Origin: Roseivivax sp. THAF197b
GTDB taxonomy: Bacteria; Pseudomonadota; Alphaproteobacteria; Rhodobacterales; Rhodobacteraceae
Reading direction: 5' to 3'
Length of the DNA stretch: 64,000 nucleotides
Assembly: GCF_009363255.1 (NCBI RefSeq)
Contig: NZ_CP045318.1
Location: 2,717,501 to 2,781,500 of the forward strand
Positions 17,539-26,086 of the stretch are shown here, in pieces. Each line of letters opens with the position of its first letter. Within the stretch, counting starts at the first letter, position 1. Under the pieces are notes generated by a model, which was not told where the DNA came from, did not search any database, and worked only from the letters and a program-made list of their open reading frames with translations. The translations under genes were made by a program, and so were the position numbers.

Positions 17539-18682
17539 AGCCCTTGGGCACCATGAGAATATCGCGGTCCACATCCGCGATGTTGCGATGCCCGCAAAGG
17601 CCCATCGTGGTGCTCAGCTCGTTCTGGATCACCTCGAGCGAGCGGGTCACCCCCGCCTGCCCCATCGCCCCCAGACCGTAGACGTAGGCGCGCCCGATAT
17701 AGGTGCCCTTGGCGCCCAGCGCGATTGCCTTGAGCACGTCCTGACCGGAGCGGATGCCACTGTCGAAATGCACCTCGATCTTGTCGCCCACGGCGTCGAG
17801 AATGGGCTCCAGCGCGCGGATCGAGGAGAGCGCGCCATCAAGCTGCCGCCCGCCATGGTTCGACACGACGATGGCGTCAGCCCCCACGTTCAGCGCCTCC
17901 CGCGCATCGCGGGGATCCATGATGCCCTTGATGATGAGCGGGCCGTCCCACATCTTGCGGAACTGCCGGATCCGGTCCCAGTCGAGCGACTGATCGAAGG
18001 CCTGCGAGGTCCATGTCGACAGCGAGGACGGGTCCGACACGCCTTTCGCATGGCCCACGATATTGCCGAAGAAGCGGCGCTTGGTGGACAGCATGCCAAG
18101 GCCCCATTGCACCTTGGTCATCATGTTGGCGACCGAGGCGGGCGTCAGTTTCGGCGGCGCGGAAAGCCCGTTCTTCACGTCCTTGTGGCGCTGGCCCAGC
18201 AGTTGCAGATCGACCGTGATGATGGCGGCCGAGCACTTGGCCTCCTTCGCGCGGTCGAAGAGACGCTGCATGAAATCATCGTCCTTCAGGGTGTAGACCT
18301 GCATCCAGAAGGGCTTGGAGATATTGGCGGCCACGTCCTCGATGGAGCAGATCGACATAGTCGACAGCGAATAGGGCACGCCGAACTTTTCGGCCGCCTT
18401 GGCCGCTTTGATCTCCCCGTCCCAATGCTGCATGCCGGTCAGCCCCACGGGGGCCAGCGCCACGGGCATCGACACGTCCTGCCCGATCATCTGGCTCGCG
18501 GTGGAGCGGTCGGCCATATCCTTGGCGATGCGCTGGCGCAGGTAGATCCGGTCGAAATCAGAGCTGTTCTCGCGGAAGGTCTGTTCCGACCAACTGCCCG
18601 ACTCGGTGTAATCGAAGAACATCTTCGGGACGCGGCGGCGGTAGATGCGGCGCAGATCCTCGATCTCGGTGATGGTGGGCAT
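17501..18682 (-). CDS. lldD: FMN-dependent 2-hydroxyacid dehydrogenase (L-lactate dehydrogenase type)
   Basis: A 393-residue member of the glycolate oxidase / L-lactate dehydrogenase family, which oxidizes (S)-2-hydroxyacids using FMN and gives electrons to quinone or oxygen. It shows 'FFDYTESGSWSE', 'ALAPVGLTG' (FMN), 'TVDLQLLGQR', and the catalytic stretch 'IVVSNHGGRQLDG' holding the active-site His and Arg. 'DSGIRSGQDVLKAIALGA' and 'GRAYVYGLGA' bind the FMN phosphate. L-lactate is the likeliest substrate but others cannot be excluded. The GGAGGAG ribosome site precedes ATG 18682. Confidence 0.85.
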   Translation of the reverse strand: MPTITEIEDLRRIYRRRVPKMFFDYTESGSWSEQTFRENSSDFDRIYLRQRIAKDMADRSTASQMIGQDVSMPVALAPVGLTGMQHWDGEIKAAKAAEKFGVPYSLSTMSICSIEDVAANISKPFWMQVYTLKDDDFMQRLFDRAKEAKCSAAIITVDLQLLGQRHKDVKNGLSAPPKLTPASVANMMTKVQWGLGMLSTKRRFFGNIVGHAKGVSDPSSLSTWTSQAFDQSLDWDRIRQFRKMWDGPLIIKGIMDPRDAREALNVGADAIVVSNHGGRQLDGALSSIRALEPILDAVGDKIEVHFDSGIRSGQDVLKAIALGAKGTYIGRAYVYGLGAMGQAGVTRSLEVIQNELSTTMGLCGHRNIADVDRDILMVPKGFSDGWDQAPRDA

Positions 18683-18841
18683 TGGCTCGTCTCCTCCCGT
18701 TCTCCGACAATCGTTAGCAAGCGGGCGCAGGCCCCGCAATGCGGTGCCGAGGCCCCCGGTGTCGCATCCCCGCCTCGGGGGCGTTTCCATCGCCGGGGAA
18801 CGCCGCTAGACATAACCTCACACGGAGAAGGGAGCCCGGGC

Positions 18842-19633
18842 ATGCAGGTCGTCGCACTGGACGGATTGAAGGTGAATTACCGCGAAGACGGGGACCCGAA
18901 CGGGCAGCCGGTGGTCTTCGCAAACTCGCTTGGCACGGATTTGCGGCTGTGGGATTCGATCCTGCCGCTCCTGCCCGAGGGCTACCGCTACATCCGCTAC
19001 GACAAGCGTGGCCACGGACTAACGCAACTGACCAAGCCGCCCTACGGCATGGGCACGCTGGTCCGCGACGCCGAGATGCTGATCGACCATCTGGGCCTCG
19101 GCAACGTCGTTTTCGTGGGCTTGTCCATCGGCGGGCTGATCGCGCAGGGCCTTGCGGCCAAGCGGCCCGACCTCGTGCGCGCCATCGTGCTGTCGAATAC
19201 CGGCGCCAAGATCGGCACGCGCGACATGTGGGACGAACGGATCGCCGCCGCGGAGGCAGGCGGGCTTGAGGCGCTCGCCGATGCCACCATGCAGCGCTGG
19301 TTCTCCGACGCCTTCCGCGGCACCGACGCCTTCCACGCCTGGCGCAACATGTTCGTTCGCCAACCCATGGAAGGATGGACCGGGTGCGGCGCGGCCATTG
19401 CGGGCAGCGATTTCTACACCACGACCGCAGCGCTGCGGATGCCGGCACTCGGAATTGCAGGCTCGGAAGATGGCTCCACCCCGCCTGACCTCGTACGCGA
19501 GACCGTGGACCTGATCGAAGGCTCCCGCTTTCACCTCATTCGCGGCGCGGGCCACCTGCCCTGCGTCGAGGCGCCCGAGGAATATGCCCGCGTCCTGTCG
19601 GACTTCCTGACAGGTCTGCCCGCAGAAAACTGA
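18842..19633 (+). CDS. pcaD: 3-oxoadipate enol-lactonase-like alpha/beta hydrolase
   Basis: A 263-residue alpha/beta hydrolase resembling PcaD, which opens 3-oxoadipate enol-lactone in the protocatechuate branch of the beta-ketoadipate pathway. The family start 'MQVVALDGLKVNYREDG', oxyanion region 'FANSLGTDLRLWD', nucleophile elbow 'GLSIGGLIAQ' (Ser) and final 'GAGHLPCVE' (His) are all present. It begins an operon with another hydrolase, a PcaB-like enzyme, an exporter and a dehydrogenase. PcaB neighbourhood supports the role. Other pca genes (pcaC, G, H) are not here. Confidence 0.82.
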   Translation: MQVVALDGLKVNYREDGDPNGQPVVFANSLGTDLRLWDSILPLLPEGYRYIRYDKRGHGLTQLTKPPYGMGTLVRDAEMLIDHLGLGNVVFVGLSIGGLIAQGLAAKRPDLVRAIVLSNTGAKIGTRDMWDERIAAAEAGGLEALADATMQRWFSDAFRGTDAFHAWRNMFVRQPMEGWTGCGAAIAGSDFYTTTAALRMPALGIAGSEDGSTPPDLVRETVDLIEGSRFHLIRGAGHLPCVEAPEEYARVLSDFLTGLPAEN

Positions 19634-19644
19634 GGAGGTACCGT

Positions 19645-20355
19645 ATGGCCCATTTCCTTCTGGTCCACGGCTCGTGCCATGGCGCGTGGTGCTGGCGCGA
19701 CCTGATCCCGGCGCTCGAGGCGCAGGGACACACCACCCGTGCCATCGACCTGCCGTCGCACGGGAACGATCCGACCCCGCCCGGCGATGTGACGCTCGAC
19801 GATTACGCCGCGGCCATTCACGACGCGCTCGACCGGCCTTCGATCGTGGTGGGCCATTCCATGGGCGGCTACCCGATCAGCCGGGCGGCCGATCTCGATC
19901 CGACCCATATCGAGAAGCTGGTCTATCTCTGCGCCTATGTGCCCCGGCCCGGCCATTCGCTGATCGAGATGCGCCTCAGCGCCCCCCGTCAGCCAATCCT
20001 GAAAGCCGTGCGAAAGGCCGAGGACGGCGTCACCTTCTCCATTCTGCCGGACCATGCGCGCGAGGTCTTCTACCACGATTGCAGCGACGAGCAGGTCGCC
20101 TTCGCGCTGGACCACGTCTGCCCGCAAGCGGTGCTGCCGCAGGACACCAAGGTCACACTGGGTGCGACTTACGCAAAGGTGCCCCGCGCCTACATCATCT
20201 GCGAAGAAGACAGCGCGATCCCGCCCGAGTTCCAGGAAGAGATGGCCGCCGATTTCCCGGCTGCAGACGTCACGCGCATGGCGACCTCGCATTCGCCCTT
20301 CTTTTCGGACCCGGCGGGCCTTGCCGCCCATCTGACGCGGATCGCGGGCACATGA
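19645..20355 (+). CDS. Alpha/beta hydrolase (small-ester hydrolase type)
   Basis: A 236-residue alpha/beta hydrolase of the plant methylesterase/hydroxynitrile lyase-like group: 'FLLVHGSCHGAWCW' with the oxyanion hole, 'VGHSMGGY' with the nucleophile Ser near residue 74, and a C-terminal 'TSHSPFFSDP' with the catalytic His. It starts 12 bases after the PcaD-like gene and its stop overlaps the pcaB start by 4 bases (ATGA), so it is an integral operon member. It may hydrolyse an aromatic or small ester feeding the pathway; that is inference. Confidence 0.8.
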   Translation: MAHFLLVHGSCHGAWCWRDLIPALEAQGHTTRAIDLPSHGNDPTPPGDVTLDDYAAAIHDALDRPSIVVGHSMGGYPISRAADLDPTHIEKLVYLCAYVPRPGHSLIEMRLSAPRQPILKAVRKAEDGVTFSILPDHAREVFYHDCSDEQVAFALDHVCPQAVLPQDTKVTLGATYAKVPRAYIICEEDSAIPPEFQEEMAADFPAADVTRMATSHSPFFSDPAGLAAHLTRIAGT

Positions 20356-21677
20356 GCGCGAGCCTTTTCGACAGCGCGCTTTACGGCAAGCTCGTTCCCA
20401 CCGGTGAGGTCGCGCGGCTTTTCTCCGACACGGCCGAGGTCCGGGCGATGCTGATCGTCGAAGGCGCGCTTGCGCAGGTCCAGGGCGCTGCGGGCCTGAT
20501 CCCCGAGATCAGCGCCAAGGCGATTCACCGCGCGTCGCTCGAATTGCAGATCGATCCCGGCGGTTTGGCGGAGGCCACAGGCGAAAACGGCGTGCCGGTC
20601 CCGGCGCTCGTCGCGGCCTTCCGCGAGTTGATGCAAGCGCCCGAACACGCGCAATACATCCATTTCGGCGCGACCTCGCAGGACATCATGGACACTGCGC
20701 TGATGCTGCGGCTGCGGCAGGTGCTGAGCCATTATGAGACCGGCCTGACGCGCGTGTTGCGCGCGCTGGCCGCCCAGGCCGAGACCCATGCCGATCTGCC
20801 CATGGCCGCGCGCACCTATGGCCAGCACGCCACGCCCACGACCTTCGGCGCCGTGGCCGCGTCCTGGGGCTGGCCGCTTCTGGCACTGCGCGGCGAGCTT
20901 GCGGATCTGCGGGACGGGCTCACCGTCTCCCTGTCGGGTGCTGCGGGCACGGCCTCGGTGCTGGGGCCCGATCCCGCGGCCGTGCGCGCGGCCCTGGCAA
21001 AGGCGCTGAACCTCGCCGATCCCGGCCATTCCTGGCACACGGATCGCGGGGCCATCACCCGGCTTGGCGCGTGGATCGCGCGCCTGACCGTGGCACTTGG
21101 CAAGATGGGCGAAGACCTGATCGCGCTCACCGCCTCCGAATGCCGGGAGCTGCGCCTTGGGGGCACGGGCGCCTCCTCGACCATGCCGCAAAAGCAGAAC
21201 CCGGTCGCGCCCTCCGTTCTCGTGATGCTTCAACATCATGCCGCAAGCCTTTCAAGCTCCTTGCAAAATGCCGCGGTGCATCGGCACCAGCGCGACGGGG
21301 CGGCGTGGTTCACCGAATGGATGACGCTGCCGCAGCTCTGCCTGACCGGGGCGGCAGCGCTGGAACGCGCAGGTCCGCTCACCGAAGACCTGGCCCCCGA
21401 TCCGGCCGCGATGCGCGCCACGCTGGCGGCATCGAAAGGCGCGCTGGCCGCCGAAGCCTTGTCCTTCGCGCTGGCCCGCACCATGCCCCGCCCCGAGGCG
21501 CAGGCTGCGATGAAGGCGCTGACCCGCGACACCGCCGAAAGCGGCGCGGATCTCGTGGCTACGGCGGCCCGCGCCTATCCCGATCTAGAGCCTGCGGATT
21601 TCACGCCCGAGCGGCTGACCGGCACCGCGCCCGACGAAGCGCGCGCCTTTGCCCGCGCCGTCCGGGATGCGGGCTGA
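20352..21677 (+). CDS. pcaB: 3-carboxy-cis,cis-muconate cycloisomerase-like protein
   Basis: A 441-residue fumarase/aspartase superfamily protein of the PcaB/adenylosuccinate lyase branch. PcaB lactonizes 3-carboxymuconate to 4-carboxymuconolactone. It has 'YIHFGATSQDIMDT', 'RTYGQHATPTTFG', and the superfamily signature 'GASSTMPQKQNP' with the catalytic loop serine. The aromatic-degradation context (PcaD-like lactonase two genes upstream) supports PcaB over PurB. The start overlaps the preceding stop. The downstream MFS gene begins 3 bases after the stop. Confidence 0.82.
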   Translation: MSASLFDSALYGKLVPTGEVARLFSDTAEVRAMLIVEGALAQVQGAAGLIPEISAKAIHRASLELQIDPGGLAEATGENGVPVPALVAAFRELMQAPEHAQYIHFGATSQDIMDTALMLRLRQVLSHYETGLTRVLRALAAQAETHADLPMAARTYGQHATPTTFGAVAASWGWPLLALRGELADLRDGLTVSLSGAAGTASVLGPDPAAVRAALAKALNLADPGHSWHTDRGAITRLGAWIARLTVALGKMGEDLIALTASECRELRLGGTGASSTMPQKQNPVAPSVLVMLQHHAASLSSSLQNAAVHRHQRDGAAWFTEWMTLPQLCLTGAAALERAGPLTEDLAPDPAAMRATLAASKGALAAEALSFALARTMPRPEAQAAMKALTRDTAESGADLVATAARAYPDLEPADFTPERLTGTAPDEARAFARAVRDAG

Positions 21678-21680
21678 GCG

Positions 21681-22895
21681 ATGCGCACCGCCAAGGTCTT
21701 CCTCGTATCCACCGTGATGATCGACGCGATGGGCGTGGGGCTGATCATGCCGGTCATGCCCGACCTCATGCGCGAGGTGACGGGCAGCGATATCTCGAAC
21801 GCGGCCCTTTGGGGCGGGCTTCTGGCCACGTCTTTCGCGCTGATGCAGTTCCTGTGCGCGCCGCTTCTGGGCTCATTGTCGGACCGGTTCGGGAGGCGTC
21901 CGGTGCTGCTGGGCGCGCTTTTCATCATGGCGCTCGATTACATAATCATGGGGGTGGCGGGCACGTTCTGGCTGTTGCTCCTGGGCCGTATCGTTTCGGG
22001 CATGACGGCGGCCACGCAATCGGCGGCCTCGGCGGCCATGGCGGACCTCTCCGCGCCCCATGAGAAAGCCGCGAATTTCGGGCTGATCGGCGCGGGCTTC
22101 GGCATGGGCTTCGTCATCGGGCCGATCTTCGGCGGCTTTCTGGGAGAGTTCGGCACCCGCGCGCCCTTCTTTGCTGCAGCAGCCCTCGCCGCGCTGAACC
22201 TCCTCATCGGTTATCTCGCCCTGCCGGAGACGGTGACGGATGCCAATCGCCGCGCAATCGACCCCAGGCGCCTCGACCCACTGGGGGCCTTTCGGGCGAT
22301 GGGCCGCATTCCCGGCGCCTCGCGCACGCTTCTGGTCTTCTTCCTGCTGCAAGTGGCGTTCTTCGTCTATCCTTCGATCTGGTCCTATTACGGTGTGGCC
22401 CGCTTTGATTGGGACGCGCGCACCATCGGGTTGTCGCTGGGATTGTTCGGCATCACGGCGGCGATCATGCAGGCGGGCCTCATTCGCGTCTTCCTGCGAA
22501 TCCTGGGCGAGCGGGGCACTGTCATTTACGGGCTGTGCATGAACGCGCTGGTCTTCACCCTTTTGTCGGTGCTGACCTCGGGCACGCTGGTGCTGTTCCT
22601 CGTCCCGCTGGCAGGCTTCGCGGCGGTGACATCGCCCGCGATCCAGGGGCTTCTTGCGCGGCAGGTGCCGGATGACGAACAAGGCGCATTGCAGGGTCTC
22701 TTCAGCGCTTGTGGCGCCATGGCCGCGATCCTTTCGCCACCCGTGATGACGACCACGTTCTTCATCTTCACCCGGGGCGACGGGCCGGGGTTCGCGGGCG
22801 CGCCCTTCGCGCTGTCGGTCGGCATCCTGGCCGTGGCGCTCGCGCTGATGTTCGGCCCCCGCGGGGTGGGCCGCAAGGAGGAGATCCCCACATGA
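21681..22895 (+). CDS. TetA/TCR-type MFS transporter
   Basis: A 404-residue, twelve-helix MFS protein of the tetracycline-exporter-like (DHA1) group. It has the motif A loop 'GSLSDRFGRRPVLL' between helices 2 and 3, and the helix 5 motif C-like 'GAGFGMGFVIGPIFGG'. Being packed inside a catabolic operon (3-base gap upstream, 4-base overlap downstream), it more probably moves a pathway intermediate or aromatic compound than tetracycline. That is inference from context. Confidence 0.82.
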   Translation: MRTAKVFLVSTVMIDAMGVGLIMPVMPDLMREVTGSDISNAALWGGLLATSFALMQFLCAPLLGSLSDRFGRRPVLLGALFIMALDYIIMGVAGTFWLLLLGRIVSGMTAATQSAASAAMADLSAPHEKAANFGLIGAGFGMGFVIGPIFGGFLGEFGTRAPFFAAAALAALNLLIGYLALPETVTDANRRAIDPRRLDPLGAFRAMGRIPGASRTLLVFFLLQVAFFVYPSIWSYYGVARFDWDARTIGLSLGLFGITAAIMQAGLIRVFLRILGERGTVIYGLCMNALVFTLLSVLTSGTLVLFLVPLAGFAAVTSPAIQGLLARQVPDDEQGALQGLFSACGAMAAILSPPVMTTTFFIFTRGDGPGFAGAPFALSVGILAVALALMFGPRGVGRKEEIPT

Positions 22896-23971
22896 CCGAG
22901 ATACAGGCCGCTGTCCTCAACGCCTTCGGCGCACCGTTCGAGATCGAGACGCTGCATCTTGCGGCCCCGCGTGCGGGCGAGATCGAAGTCGCGGTGGAGG
23001 CCGTCGCGATCTGCCATTCGGACATTGCCTATGCCGAAGGCGGCTATGGCGGCAAGCCGCCGCTGGTGCTGGGGCACGAGGCGGCGGGCCGCGTGGTGGC
23101 GCTCGGGGACGGCGTGACCGATCTGGAGATCGGCCAGCGCGTGGTTATCACACTGATCCGCGCCTGCGGCACCTGTGCGACCTGCGCGGGCGGGCGGCCG
23201 ACGCTATGCCAGACGCCCGCGCGGCATCTGACGCCCCTCTCCCGGCCCGATGGCACGCCCGTCATGGCCGAGATGGATTGCGGCGCCTTCGCCACCGGCG
23301 TCGTCATCGGGCGGAACCAATGCGTGCCCGTCCCGGACAGCATGCCCGGCGAGGTGGCGGCCCTGCTGGGCTGCGGCGTCATCACCGGCGTGGGCGGGGT
23401 CATCCATGCAGGCCGCTTGCGTCCGGGCGAGGATGTCGTGGTCATCGGCGCAGGCGGCGTCGGCCTCAACGCCATCCAGGGCGCGCGGATCGCAGGCGCG
23501 CGGCGTATCGTGGCCGTCGACATGAGCGAGGACAAGCTCGAGATCGCGCGCGCATTCGGCGCGACGGACGGGGTTCTCGCGAGCGACGCGAAGCCCTGGC
23601 GCCGCGCCATGCGCGCGCTTGGCCGGGGCGCGGATCTGTGCGTCGTGACCGTGGGCGCCATCCCCGCCTACGAGGCCGCACCACGCTATCTGGGCTATGG
23701 CGGCCGCATGGTCATGGTCGGCATGCCCCATTCGGGCCAGAAAGCCAGCTACGAGCCGGTGATCGCGGCCTTTACCGGGCAGTCGATGATCGGCTCCAAG
23801 ATGGGCGACGTTGTGATCGCGCGCGACATCCCGTGGATGGCCGATCTGTGGGCGCAGGGACGGCTGAAGCTCGACGAGCTGATCTCGGGGCGGTGGTCTC
23901 TCGGGCAGATCAACGAGGCCGTGGCCGATACCAAGACCGGTGCGGCGCGGCGCAATGTGATCCTGCTCTGA
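22892..23971 (+). CDS. Zinc-dependent alcohol dehydrogenase (MDR superfamily)
   Basis: A 359-residue medium-chain dehydrogenase. Catalytic zinc ligands are seen in 'AICHSDIAYAEG' (Cys) and 'LGHEAAG' (His-Glu), and structural zinc cysteines in 'CGTCATCAGGRPTLC'. The NAD motif is 'GAGGVGLNAIQGA' near residue 190, followed by an acidic strand end 'VAVDMSEDKLE' that suggests NAD rather than NADP. The start overlaps the MFS stop (ATGA), with AAGGAGGAG upstream. Substrate is unknown. The operon ends at the terminator that follows. Confidence 0.87.
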   Translation: MTEIQAAVLNAFGAPFEIETLHLAAPRAGEIEVAVEAVAICHSDIAYAEGGYGGKPPLVLGHEAAGRVVALGDGVTDLEIGQRVVITLIRACGTCATCAGGRPTLCQTPARHLTPLSRPDGTPVMAEMDCGAFATGVVIGRNQCVPVPDSMPGEVAALLGCGVITGVGGVIHAGRLRPGEDVVVIGAGGVGLNAIQGARIAGARRIVAVDMSEDKLEIARAFGATDGVLASDAKPWRRAMRALGRGADLCVVTVGAIPAYEAAPRYLGYGGRMVMVGMPHSGQKASYEPVIAAFTGQSMIGSKMGDVVIARDIPWMADLWAQGRLKLDELISGRWSLGQINEAVADTKTGAARRNVILL

Positions 23972-24003
23972 CAGGCCTCAGGGGTTTCGCCCCTCCAACG
24001 AAA

Positions 24004-24040
24004 AAGCGCCGATCCACGGGGTGGACCGGCGCTTGTCTTT
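24004..24040. terminator. Bidirectional terminator, dehydrogenase / acyl-CoA synthetase
   Basis: AAGCGCCGATCCAC (24004-24017) pairs with GTGGACCGGCGCTT (24021-24034) with one mismatch. A T-rich run follows on the plus strand (GTCTTT) and a T run (TTTTTCG) on the minus strand. It lies between two converging genes. Confidence 0.75.
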
Positions 24041-24055
24041 GCAAGGTCTGCGGAT

Positions 24056-25957
24056 TTACTCTGCCGCGACCTGCGCCTGATCTTCGTATTCCCAGGGCCG
24101 GGTGAAGGCCGACAGGACGGCGTTGATATCGCCTTCGGGCGCGCCGTGGCCGGTGACCTGCGCCACCAGACCGCGCTTCTTGTCGTCGATCACCGACGTC
24201 ACGCGCGCCGGGCACTCCGCCTTTTCGAGCGCGGCGTTATAGACCCGCGTGATCGCCATCCGGCGCAGGTCGGGTTTGAACACCTTGCCCACAGCTGTTT
24301 TCGGCAGTTCATCGAGGATGTCCATATGCTTGGGCTGCGCGGCGCGCTCGTGCACGTGGATCTTGCAATGCTCCATCAGCTCTTCAGGCGTGACCTGACC
24401 ACCGTCGACCAGTTCGACATAGGCGCAGGGCATTTCACCCGAATGGGCATCGGGCTGGCCGATGGCGCCCGCGAAGGCGACCGCGGGATGGGTGAGCAGC
24501 GCCTCTTCGATCTCGGCAGGGTCGATATTGTGCCCGCCACGGATGATCAGGTCCTTCGCGCGGCCGGTGATCCACAGATATCCATCCGCGTCGATCCGGC
24601 CCAGATCGCCCGTGCGCAGGTACTGCCCTTCATGGAAGAGATCGCGGTTCTTGTCCGCCTCCGTGTAGGTCGAGCCCGCATAGACGCCGGGGTTCGAGAT
24701 GCAGATCTCGCCGATCTCGTCCACGGCGCATTCCTGCGGGCCGCCATCCGTCTGCTTGACGATCTTCACCTGCGTGTAGGGGAAGGGAATGCCGATGGAG
24801 CCCACCTTCTTCTCGCCATCGGGCGGGTTGCAGGAGACGAGGCAGGTGGCTTCGGTCAGGCCGTAACCTTCGACCACGGTGACGCCGGAGGCCGCCTCGA
24901 ACCGCGTGAAGAGCTCCAGCGGCATCGGCGCGGAGCCCGAAAACGCAGTCTTGACCGACGAGACATCGGCATCGACCTTGCGCTGCATCAGCGCCGACAC
25001 CGCGGTGGGCACGGTGATCACGAAGCTGATCTTCCAGCGCTCCACCAGCTTCCAGAAATTGTCGAACACGCCATCGCCGCGATATCCCTGCGGCGTCGGG
25101 AAGACCACATGCGCGCCCGAGGCCAGCGCCGCCATCAGGATGACATGGCAGGCAAAGACGTGGAACAAGGGCAGCGGGCAGATGATGTTGTCTTCCTCGG
25201 TGAACAACAGCCGGTGTCCGAGCCAGCCGTTATAGATCATGCCAGAATAGAGGTGCTGCGCGACCTTCGGCATGCCGGTGGTCCCGCCGGTGTGGAAATA
25301 GGCGGCGACGCGGTCGTCCTTGCTGTCCTCGAAGGTCAGTTCGGTCGGCTGCTTGGCCATCTCCTTGGTCAGGCTGCGGATATTGGCGTGCGGATTGCCT
25401 TCGACCTTGGGACGGATCAGCGGCACGATCCAGGATTTGGGCGGCGTGAGGTAGCGATTGAGATCGACCTCGAGGATGGTGTGCACGGCCGGCGCGTGGC
25501 GCACGGCCTCGGCCACCTTCTGGGCCACGTCCGTCTTCGGGAAGGGCTTCAGCGTGACGACAACCTTGGCGCCGGTTTCGCGCAGGATGGCGCCGATCTG
25601 CTCGGGCTCCAGAAGCGGGTTGATCGGATTGGCGATGCCCGCGACGGCGCCCCCCAGCAGGGTGTAGATCGTCTCGTTGGCATTGGGCAGCACATAGGCC
25701 ACCACGTCCTTCTCGCCCACGCCGAGCGAGCGGAAGAGGTTCGCGGCCTGTGCGGTCTTCGCGTGCAGCTCTTTCCAGGTGACGGTCTCGGCCTTGTCGG
25801 TCGGGCCCGAGAAGATCTGGTAGCTGATCGCCGGGCGATCCGGAAACTTGCCCGCGGTCTGCGACAGAAGACCATAGAGCGTCTTGGGCAGATCACGCTC
25901 CGCCCAGGGCATTTCCTGTTCGATGGCGTCTCTGTCCGCCTTCGATGCAAAACTCAT
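24056..25957 (-). CDS. Acyl-CoA synthetase (AMP-binding)
   Basis: A 633-residue adenylate-forming enzyme that activates a carboxylic acid to its CoA thioester. Landmarks: P-loop-like 'HTGGTTGMPKVAQH', 'GYGLTEAT', the 'RTGDLGRIDADGYLWITGR' hinge, and the C-terminal lysine motif 'LPKTAVGKVFKPDLR'. An extra C-terminal segment of about 55 residues follows the usual AMP-binding C-domain. The chain-length preference is unknown. It is codirectional with and downstream of the FadB-like gene (129-base gap), suggesting a shared role in acyl-CoA metabolism. Confidence 0.88.
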   Translation of the reverse strand: MSFASKADRDAIEQEMPWAERDLPKTLYGLLSQTAGKFPDRPAISYQIFSGPTDKAETVTWKELHAKTAQAANLFRSLGVGEKDVVAYVLPNANETIYTLLGGAVAGIANPINPLLEPEQIGAILRETGAKVVVTLKPFPKTDVAQKVAEAVRHAPAVHTILEVDLNRYLTPPKSWIVPLIRPKVEGNPHANIRSLTKEMAKQPTELTFEDSKDDRVAAYFHTGGTTGMPKVAQHLYSGMIYNGWLGHRLLFTEEDNIICPLPLFHVFACHVILMAALASGAHVVFPTPQGYRGDGVFDNFWKLVERWKISFVITVPTAVSALMQRKVDADVSSVKTAFSGSAPMPLELFTRFEAASGVTVVEGYGLTEATCLVSCNPPDGEKKVGSIGIPFPYTQVKIVKQTDGGPQECAVDEIGEICISNPGVYAGSTYTEADKNRDLFHEGQYLRTGDLGRIDADGYLWITGRAKDLIIRGGHNIDPAEIEEALLTHPAVAFAGAIGQPDAHSGEMPCAYVELVDGGQVTPEELMEHCKIHVHERAAQPKHMDILDELPKTAVGKVFKPDLRRMAITRVYNAALEKAECPARVTSVIDDKKRGLVAQVTGHGAPEGDINAVLSAFTRPWEYEDQAQVAAE

Positions 25958-26086
25958 TTTGGCTCTCCTCCCAATGTTCCCCGGTGGTACTTTGTTGTCT
26001 TCGCGGCGCTCTTACAAGACGCGGAACGCCACGGCAAAACCTGTCTGACGCGACGTCCGGAGCGCGCGGACGGGCCGCCTGGGGCC

